Shown here: positions 32,240-37,045 of the stretch, piece by piece
Layout: each line of letters opens with the position of its first letter
Numbering within the stretch: position 1 is the first letter of the stretch
Translations under genes and position numbers: made by a program
Notes under the pieces: model-generated
Databases searched by the model: none
Told to the model about the DNA's origin: nothing
The model's input: only the letters and a program-made list of their open reading frames with translations
NCBI RefSeq assembly: GCF_030238365.1
Contig: NZ_JASSOT010000076.1
Location: 1 to 37,045 of the forward strand
Length of the DNA: 37,045 bases
Source of the DNA: Lelliottia wanjuensis
GTDB taxonomy: Bacteria; Pseudomonadota; Gammaproteobacteria; Enterobacterales; Enterobacteriaceae
Direction: 5' to 3'

Positions 32240-32776
32240 TTACAGAAAACCGAGCAGTGAGAAGAAAAAATAGCCGCAGACGATGATAATCACCGGCAGG
32301 ACATACAGCGGGAAAATCTGCAAGAAAATGGTGTGATGTGGCACCACGATGCGCGACTCAATCTGCTCGCGGGTTAACCCTTCGGGCCCTTTCGCCTGCT
32401 CCAGAATCAGCTGATCTTCCACCCCTTCACGCAGAAAACGGGTCTGGCGGCTCATGCGCGCGCCGGAGGCCTGCAGGGCCAGGGCGATGAAAATCAGCGC
32501 AAAGATAACCCAGAACACAATGTTCAGTTGTTGATGAAAATCGGGCGTGGGCGAGTTGTACCAGAAGATGTTAAGAAACGGCGTATTAAAGCGCATCATC
32601 TCGATCATCACGTGCGCAAAATCAAGCATAACCGCATTGATCCCTGCCTGTTTTTCGCTGTGCTCGTACATGAATTTCAGCACAGAGATCAGCGTGGAAA
32701 TCACGGCCGGAATAAAAATCACCCATCCGGCAATGCGTTTTAGCACCGCTATGCGTCCAGCTTGTTGATACGTCAT
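32240..32776 (-). CDS. yniB: YniB, inner-membrane protein of unknown function
   Basis: This 178-residue protein has three hydrophobic segments, around residues 13-33 (AGWVIFIPAVISTLISVLKF), 82-102 (IVFWVIFALIFIALALQ) and 150-175 (PLYVLPVIIIVCGYFFFSLL). It has no signal peptide and no known domain beyond the YniB family. It is divergent from hxpB and has the same neighbours as in E. coli. Confidence 0.9.
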   Translation of the reverse strand: MTYQQAGRIAVLKRIAGWVIFIPAVISTLISVLKFMYEHSEKQAGINAVMLDFAHVMIEMMRFNTPFLNIFWYNSPTPDFHQQLNIVFWVIFALIFIALALQASGARMSRQTRFLREGVEDQLILEQAKGPEGLTREQIESRIVVPHHTIFLQIFPLYVLPVIIIVCGYFFFSLLGFL

Positions 32777-32922
32777 TAGTTCCCCTTCATTAAGACGCTC
32801 TCTTTGAGCCTAAGTTTACCTTCTGCTTACGAATTTCGCCCGTTCTTTAGGGGCAATATGGTAAATTGCGGAGTAACTCAGGACTCTCCCTGTGCTGTAA
32901 ACCTGTGAAAGGAGATATCGTT

Positions 32923-33591
32923 ATGTCGACCCCGCGCCAGATTGTTGCTGCCATTTTCGATATGGATGGATTGTTAATCGATTCCGAACCGCTGTGGGAT
33001 CGTGCCGAACTGGATGTCATGGCCAGCATTGGAGTGGATATCAGCCGCCGTAGCGAACTCCCGGACACGCTGGGACTGCGCATCGATATGGTTGTTGAGC
33101 TGTGGTATGCCCACCAGCCGTGGAATGGCCCGAGCCGCCAGGAAGTGACCGACCGTATTATCAGCCGCGCGATTTCGCTGGTAGAAGAGAACCGCCCGCT
33201 GCTGCCGGGTGCGCGCGAAGCTATCGCCCTGTGCAAAGCGCAGGGACTGAAAGTCGGTCTGGCGTCCGCCTCCCCGCTGCACATGCTGGAAAAAGTGCTG
33301 GAGATGTTCGACCTGCGCGACAGCTTTGACGCGCTGGCCTCGGCGGAAAAACTGCCGTACAGCAAGCCGCATCCGCAGGTGTATATGGACTGTGCCGCCA
33401 AACTGGGCGTCGATACCCTGGCCTGCGTGGCGCTGGAAGATTCGGTGAACGGCATGATCGCCTCGAAAGCGGCGCGGATGCGCTCCATCGTGGTGCCTGC
33501 CGAAGAGGGCCAGCACGATCCGCGCTTTGCCCTGGCGGATGCTAAACTGGCGACGCTTACCGATCTCACCGTAGCCCATCTGCGCGGCTAA
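32923..33591 (+). CDS. hxpB: HAD-family hexitol/2-deoxyglucose-6-phosphate phosphatase
   Basis: This 222-residue HAD hydrolase (YniC) has the nucleophile motif FDMDG (Asp13, Asp15), motif II LASASP and motif III/IV KPHPQVY and ALEDSVNG. E. coli HxpB dephosphorylates hexitol phosphates and 2-deoxyglucose 6-phosphate, acting in metabolite repair. The ATG at 32923 follows an AAAGGAGA Shine-Dalgarno; an upstream in-frame ATG at 32866 lacks one and adds a non-conserved stretch. In K-12 it is followed by ydjM, but here kduD intervenes. Confidence 0.95.
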   Translation: MSTPRQIVAAIFDMDGLLIDSEPLWDRAELDVMASIGVDISRRSELPDTLGLRIDMVVELWYAHQPWNGPSRQEVTDRIISRAISLVEENRPLLPGAREAIALCKAQGLKVGLASASPLHMLEKVLEMFDLRDSFDALASAEKLPYSKPHPQVYMDCAAKLGVDTLACVALEDSVNGMIASKAARMRSIVVPAEEGQHDPRFALADAKLATLTDLTVAHLRG

Positions 33592-33600
33592 GCACTCCCC

Positions 33601-33625
33601 TTCGGGCAACGTTCTGTTGCCCGAA
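33601..33625. terminator. 10-bp hairpin after hxpB
   Basis: TTCGGGCAAC (33601-33610) and GTTGCCCGAA (33616-33625) are perfect inverted repeats with loop GTTCT, 9 nt past the hxpB stop. No U-tract follows, so termination strength is uncertain. Confidence 0.5.
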
Positions 33626-33647
33626 AACATGACACTTCGTCAATTTT

Positions 33648-33662
33648 TAAAACATCATTTCA
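33648..33662. promoter_or_regulatory. KdgR operator upstream of kduD
   Basis: TAAAACATCATTTCA fits the KdgR pattern TRAAAY-N3-RTTTYA at every fixed position and is flanked by A/T. It lies just upstream of the likely kduD -35 hexamer, as expected for control by the hexuronate/pectin-catabolism repressor KdgR. Confidence 0.75.
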
Positions 33663-33669
33663 TTTTTAT

Positions 33670-33698
33670 TTGTATTTCCGCGAAGCGGCTCCTATTCT
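33670..33698 (+). promoter_or_regulatory. Probable kduD promoter
   Basis: TTGTAT (33670-33675) and TATTCT (33693-33698) are separated by 17 nt, about 40 nt before the kduD start. Confidence 0.6.
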
Positions 33699-33738
33699 TA
33701 CCTTCAGAACGATAATAACCCTACACTCTGAGGTAAAT

Positions 33739-34500
33739 ATGATACTGGATGCCTTTAATCTGGCGGGAAAAGTGGCCATCGTCACCGGCTGCGATACCGG
33801 TTTAGGCCAGGGAATGACGCTGGGGCTGGCGCAGGCGGGATGCGACATTGTGGGCGTGAACCGCAGGATCCCCGAAGAGACCGCCGCAAAAGTGAAAGCC
33901 CTGGGCCGACGCTTTAAGGCGATTCAGGCCGATCTCAGCCAACAGGACGCTCTCGAATCCATTGTGGCCCAAACGGTCGCGGAGATGGGCCGCGTCGATA
34001 TTCTGGTGAACAACGCCGGAACCATTCGTCGGGAGGATGCCCTGTCTTTCAGTGAAAAGAACTGGGATGACGTCATGAACCTGAACCTGAAGTCGGTCTT
34101 TTTCCTCTCCCAGGCCGTGGCGCGCCAGTTTATCGCCCAGGGTGACGGCGGCAAAATCATTAACATCGCCTCGATGCTCTCCTTCCAGGGCGGGATCCGC
34201 GTGCCTTCTTATACGGCATCCAAAAGCGGCGTGCTGGGCATCACGCGCCTGCTGGCCAACGAATGGGCCGGGCATCACATCAATGTCAACGCGATTGCGC
34301 CCGGGTATATGGCGACCAACAATACTCAGGAGCTGCGGGACGATGATCAGCGCAGCAAAGAGATTCTGGATCGCATTCCCGCCGCGCGATGGGGCGTCCC
34401 GGAAGACCTGCAAGGCCCGGTGGTTTTCCTTGCGTCAAAAGCCTCTGACTATGTCAATGGCTACACCCTTGCCGTGGACGGCGGCTGGCTGGCGCGTTAA
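33739..34500 (+). CDS. kduD: 2-dehydro-3-deoxy-D-gluconate 5-dehydrogenase
   Basis: This 253-residue short-chain dehydrogenase is very similar to KduD. KduD reduces 2,5-diketo-3-deoxygluconate to 2-keto-3-deoxygluconate in breakdown of unsaturated galacturonides from pectin and related hexuronates. It has the cofactor motif TGCDTGLG (16-23), NNAG (91-94), and catalytic Ser145, Tyr158 and Lys162. The ATG at 33739 follows GAGGTAA. It stands alone, without the isomerase gene kduI that usually accompanies it, between hxpB and ydjM, where K-12 has no gene. The KdgR box upstream supports the pathway assignment. Confidence 0.93.
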   Translation: MILDAFNLAGKVAIVTGCDTGLGQGMTLGLAQAGCDIVGVNRRIPEETAAKVKALGRRFKAIQADLSQQDALESIVAQTVAEMGRVDILVNNAGTIRREDALSFSEKNWDDVMNLNLKSVFFLSQAVARQFIAQGDGGKIINIASMLSFQGGIRVPSYTASKSGVLGITRLLANEWAGHHINVNAIAPGYMATNNTQELRDDDQRSKEILDRIPAARWGVPEDLQGPVVFLASKASDYVNGYTLAVDGGWLAR

Positions 34501-34542
34501 CGCCAGTTTGTGACAAAGAGTTACACCGTAACCTCTTCCGCC

Positions 34543-34580
34543 TACTGTATAAAAACCCTATACTGTATGAATTGACAGTT
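34543..34580. promoter_or_regulatory. Tandem LexA (SOS) boxes upstream of ydjM
   Basis: TACTGTATGAATTGACAGTT (34561-34580) has CTG-N10-CAG and is a good SOS box. TACTGTATAAAAACCCTATA (34543-34562) is a weaker overlapping one. They end 14 nt before the ydjM start. ydjM is a known LexA target in E. coli. Confidence 0.8.
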
Positions 34581-34594
34581 TCATGGGTTTTATC

Positions 34595-35185
34595 ATGACG
34601 GCGGAAGGCCACCTCCTTTTTTCTATTGCCTGCGCAGTGTTTGCCAAAAACGCTGAGCTGACCCCTGTTCTGGCGCAGGGCGACTGGTGGCATATTGTTC
34701 CTTCTGCGGTCCTGACCTGCCTGCTGCCGGATATCGATCATCCGAAGTCATTTCTCGGCCAGCGGCTGAAATGGGTCTCCAAGCCTATCGCCCGGGCCTT
34801 CGGCCATCGCGGTTTTACCCATAGCCTGCTGGCGGTGTTTATTCTGCTGACCCTCTTCTATTTAAAGATCCCCGAAAGCTGGATTGTCCCTGCCGATGCG
34901 ATTCAGGGGATGGTGCTGGGCTATTTAAGCCACATTCTCGCGGATATGCTCACTCCCGCGGGTGTTCCGCTGCTGTGGCCGTGCCGCTGGCGCTTCCGTT
35001 TCCCGATTCTGGCCCCGCAAAAAGGCAACCAGCTGGAGCGCGTGTTGTGCATGGCGCTGTTCGCCTATTCGGTCTGGATGCCCCAGACCCTGCCCGAAAA
35101 TGGTGCAGTTCGCTGGTCGTCGCAGATGATCAATTCCCTGCAATTTCAGTTCAATCGCTTTATTCATCACCAGATTGAACATTAA
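34595..35185 (+). CDS. ydjM: YdjM, LexA-regulated inner-membrane protein
   Basis: This 196-residue protein of the YdjM/DUF457 family of membrane-bound, probably metal-dependent hydrolases has several hydrophobic segments. Conserved polar motifs are LLPDIDHP, GHRGFTHSLLA and YLSHILADMLTPAGVPLLWP. Start MTAEGHLLFS at 34595 gives the E. coli length; an ATG four codons upstream (34583) is less likely. The enzymatic role is not established. The SOS boxes directly upstream show DNA-damage control. Confidence 0.94.
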   Translation: MTAEGHLLFSIACAVFAKNAELTPVLAQGDWWHIVPSAVLTCLLPDIDHPKSFLGQRLKWVSKPIARAFGHRGFTHSLLAVFILLTLFYLKIPESWIVPADAIQGMVLGYLSHILADMLTPAGVPLLWPCRWRFRFPILAPQKGNQLERVLCMALFAYSVWMPQTLPENGAVRWSSQMINSLQFQFNRFIHHQIEH

Positions 35186-35311
35186 ACAGACGAAATAATC
35201 CCATTTGTCATAATCCATTCCATTTGGATATAAGCGCCACATCACACTTCTGCTAACCTTGCGGCAACAGGATCGGAAAATACCGGTCGGTAATAAATCA
35301 GGAGAACGGGG

Positions 35312-36703
35312 ATGAATTTTCCACTTATTGCGAACATCGTGGTGTTCGTTGTCTTGCTGTTGCTGCTGGCGCAGACGCGTCATAAGCAGTGGAGCCTGGC
35401 GAAAAAGGTACTCGTCGGTCTGGGTATGGGTGTGGTATTTGGTCTGGCATTGCAGGCGATTTACGGCTCTGATAACCCGGTGCTGAAGGATTCGATTCAG
35501 TGGTTCAACGTTGTCGGTAACGGCTACGTGCAACTGCTGCAAATGATTGTCATGCCGCTGGTCTTCGCCTCTATTCTGAGCGCGGTAGCCCGTCTGCATA
35601 ACGCATCACAGCTGGGTAAAATCAGCTTCCTGACCATCGGCACCCTGCTGTTCACCACGCTGATTTCCGCGCTGGTCGGTGTGCTGGTCACCAATCTGTT
35701 TGGCCTGACAGCTGAAGGTCTGGTGCAGGGCACCGCGGAAACCGCGCGCCTGGCCGCCATTCAGACTAACTACGCCGGTAAAGTGGCCGATCTGAGCGTG
35801 CCTCAGCTGCTGCTCTCCTTCGTACCGAAAAACCCGTTTGCCGATCTTACGGGCGCGAACCCAACCTCCATTATTAGCGTGGTGATTTTTGCCGCTTTCC
35901 TGGGTGTGGCTGCGCTGAAACTGCTGAAAGACGATGCGCCGAAAGGCCAGCGCGTTCTGACCGCCATCGACACCCTGCAGAGCTGGGTGATGAAGCTGGT
36001 TCGTCTGGTGATGCAGCTGACCCCATACGGTGTGCTGGCGCTGATGACCAAAGTCGTTGCCGGTTCTAACCTGCAGGACATCATCAAGCTGGGCAGCTTC
36101 GTGGTCGCCTCTTACCTGGGTCTGATCATCATGTTTGCCGTCCACGGCATCCTGCTCGGCGTGAACGGCGTGAGCCCGCTGAAGTTCTTCCGTAAAGTCT
36201 GGCCGGTACTGACCTTCGCCTTCACCAGCCGCTCCAGCGCCGCGTCAATTCCGCTGAACGTGGAAGCGCAGACCCGTCGTCTGGGTGTGCCAGAATCGAT
36301 CGCCAGCTTCTCCGCCTCTTTCGGCGCGACCATTGGTCAGAACGGCTGCGCGGGTCTCTACCCGGCGATGCTGGCGGTGATGGTGGCTCCAACAGTCGGT
36401 ATCAACCCGCTGGATCCAATGTGGATTGCAACGCTGGTCGGTATCGTGACCGTCAGCTCCGCCGGTGTGGCCGGTGTCGGTGGTGGCGCAACCTTCGCCG
36501 CGCTGATCGTGCTGCCTGCGATGGGCCTGCCGGTGACGCTGGTCGCCCTGCTGATCTCCGTTGAGCCGCTGATCGACATGGGTCGTACCGCCCTGAACGT
36601 CAACGGTTCCATGACCGCCGGGACGCTGACTAGCCAGTGGCTGAAGCAGACCGACAAAGCGATCCTCGATAGCGAAGAGAACGCCGAACTGGCGCACCGT
36701 TAA
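35312..36703 (+). CDS. tcyP: L-cystine:cation symporter TcyP (YdjN)
   Basis: This 463-residue DAACS-family symporter matches E. coli YdjN/TcyP in length and sequence. It has a hydrophobic start (MNFPLIANIVVFVVLLLLLA), a serine-rich substrate loop region (FTSRSSAASIPLNVEAQTRR), and the late NGCAGLYPAMLAVMVAP and GVAGVGGGATFAALIVLPA blocks. It takes up cystine for sulfur supply. In E. coli it is under CysB control, but I could not assign a CysB site in the 126-bp upstream spacer. AGGAGAA precedes the ATG. No terminator is obvious after the stop. Confidence 0.95.
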   Translation: MNFPLIANIVVFVVLLLLLAQTRHKQWSLAKKVLVGLGMGVVFGLALQAIYGSDNPVLKDSIQWFNVVGNGYVQLLQMIVMPLVFASILSAVARLHNASQLGKISFLTIGTLLFTTLISALVGVLVTNLFGLTAEGLVQGTAETARLAAIQTNYAGKVADLSVPQLLLSFVPKNPFADLTGANPTSIISVVIFAAFLGVAALKLLKDDAPKGQRVLTAIDTLQSWVMKLVRLVMQLTPYGVLALMTKVVAGSNLQDIIKLGSFVVASYLGLIIMFAVHGILLGVNGVSPLKFFRKVWPVLTFAFTSRSSAASIPLNVEAQTRRLGVPESIASFSASFGATIGQNGCAGLYPAMLAVMVAPTVGINPLDPMWIATLVGIVTVSSAGVAGVGGGATFAALIVLPAMGLPVTLVALLISVEPLIDMGRTALNVNGSMTAGTLTSQWLKQTDKAILDSEENAELAHR

Positions 36704-36723
36704 TCGTACAAGCGACAAGAGGC

Positions 36724-36735
36724 CCTCAATTGAGG
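36724..36735. repeat. Perfect 12-bp palindrome downstream of tcyP
   Basis: CCTCAATTGAGG directly abuts the IS4-like terminal repeat at 36736. With no loop it is more likely a DNA-level palindrome or target site than a terminator. Confidence 0.6.
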
Positions 36736-36753
36736 TAATGCTGATCAGTTAAG
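36736..36753 (+). mobile_element. IS4-like terminal inverted repeat, solitary remnant
   Basis: TAATGCTGATCAGTTAAG differs at one position from the IS4 end as I recall it (TAATGCCGATCAGTTAAG). The sequence beyond it is not IS4 interior, and no matching inverted end is seen in the window. It may be a decayed end, a small non-autonomous element, or chance similarity. Confidence 0.4.
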
Positions 36754-36784
36754 CAACATAATGAATTTAATTTCATTGTGTTGC
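36753..36784 (+). repeat. 13-bp AT-rich hairpin
   Basis: GCAACATAATGAA (36753-36765) and TTCATTGTGTTGC (36772-36784) pair over all 13 positions with one G-U, around loop TTTAAT. No T-run follows. It begins on the last base of the IS4-like repeat. Confidence 0.65.
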
Positions 36785-36870
36785 TTGCTCCAGGCCCTTT
36801 ATGGCATCAGTGGAATTGTTCCGTTCACCTCCGGTTCTCTGCTTCCTGCTAATTTCTCTGCGGTGAACGT

Positions 36871-37045
36871 GTTAAGGGGGCTACCGCCGCCCCCTTAACA
36901 ATCCCGGCTCCCGGCCAGGAAAATCGCCGCTTCGCGGTGCCCTCAGCTTATTCCTTGCGGCTATCGGGTCGGGCGCGATCCTGCATCCATGCAGGTCGCA
37001 CCCTCTCGGCGCTTCCCTGCGCCTCGACCCGGCCTCCAGGAAACG
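36871..37045. repeat. GC-rich cluster of nested hairpins, non-coding, continues past the window
   Basis: Stems visible are as follows. GTTAAGGGGGC/GCCCCCTTAAC (36871-36899) has an 11-bp stem. CGCCGC/GCGGTG is at 36925-36939. An outer stem CGGGTCG/CGACCCG (36965-36971 with 37025-37031) encloses two hairpins. One is GGG-GCGA-CCTGCA with TGCAGG-TCGC-CCC (36971-37003). The other is GGCGC/GCGCC (37008-37023). A CCCGGCC...AGGAAA motif occurs at 36910 and again at 37028. I see no convincing gene in 36704-37045. It could be a structured RNA, a repeat family or the edge of a mobile element. Confidence 0.6.

Noticed and set aside
33601..33625. Strong intrinsic terminator after hxpB
   Set aside because: The stem is perfect but no U-tract follows on either strand, so it is listed only as a low-confidence terminator.

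Overview
The window is chromosomal DNA of a member of the Enterobacteriaceae. Gene order and protein sequences closely follow the E. coli K-12 segment ppsA-ppsR-aroH-ydiE-selO-ydiV-nlpC-btuDEC-ihfA-pheTS-rplT-rpmI-infC-thrS ... ydiY-pfkB-ydiZ-yniA-yniB-hxpB(yniC)-ydjM-tcyP, but accessory genes absent from K-12 at these places point to an Enterobacter/Lelliottia/Leclercia/Citrobacter-type genome. The species cannot be fixed from sequence reading alone.

Layout. 1-127: truncated end of an IS3-family (IS150-like) insertion sequence. 161-3937 (minus): two-gene sugar module, a GPH-family symporter followed by a cytoplasmic GH3 glycosidase, with an operator-like inverted repeat upstream. 4170-8914: ppsA, divergent ppsR, then aroH, with a Cra-like site and a TrpR operator between genes. 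8931-9058: three 47-nt-period REP-like hairpin units. 9135-15090: Fur-controlled haem uptake locus hemP-hmuRSTUV, sitting where K-12 keeps only the orphan hemP homologue ydiE. 15087-20444 (minus): selO, ydiV, nlpC, btuD-btuE-btuC. 20546-27655 (minus): the translation block ihfA, pheT, pheS, leader peptide pheM with its attenuator, rplT, rpmI, infC (AUU start) and thrS.

27656-29910: intergenic-rich stretch with two tiny single-span membrane proteins (YncL-like and YniD), a 77-residue secreted protein with a CRP-like site, ydiY, and a strong promoter followed by a terminator just before ydiY. 29911-33591: pfkB, ydiZ, yniA, yniB, hxpB. 33739-34500: a stand-alone kduD with a KdgR box. 34595-36703: LexA-controlled ydjM and cystine transporter tcyP. 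36704-37045: non-coding, with an IS4-like terminal repeat and a GC-rich cluster of nested hairpins.

Most of the window is well-known core genome. No new multi-gene defence or metabolic system was found. The items most worth checking are the promoter-terminator unit ahead of ydiY, the structured element at the right edge, the opposed terminators upstream of thrS, the orphan KdgR-controlled kduD, and the GH3/transporter module beside the IS remnant.
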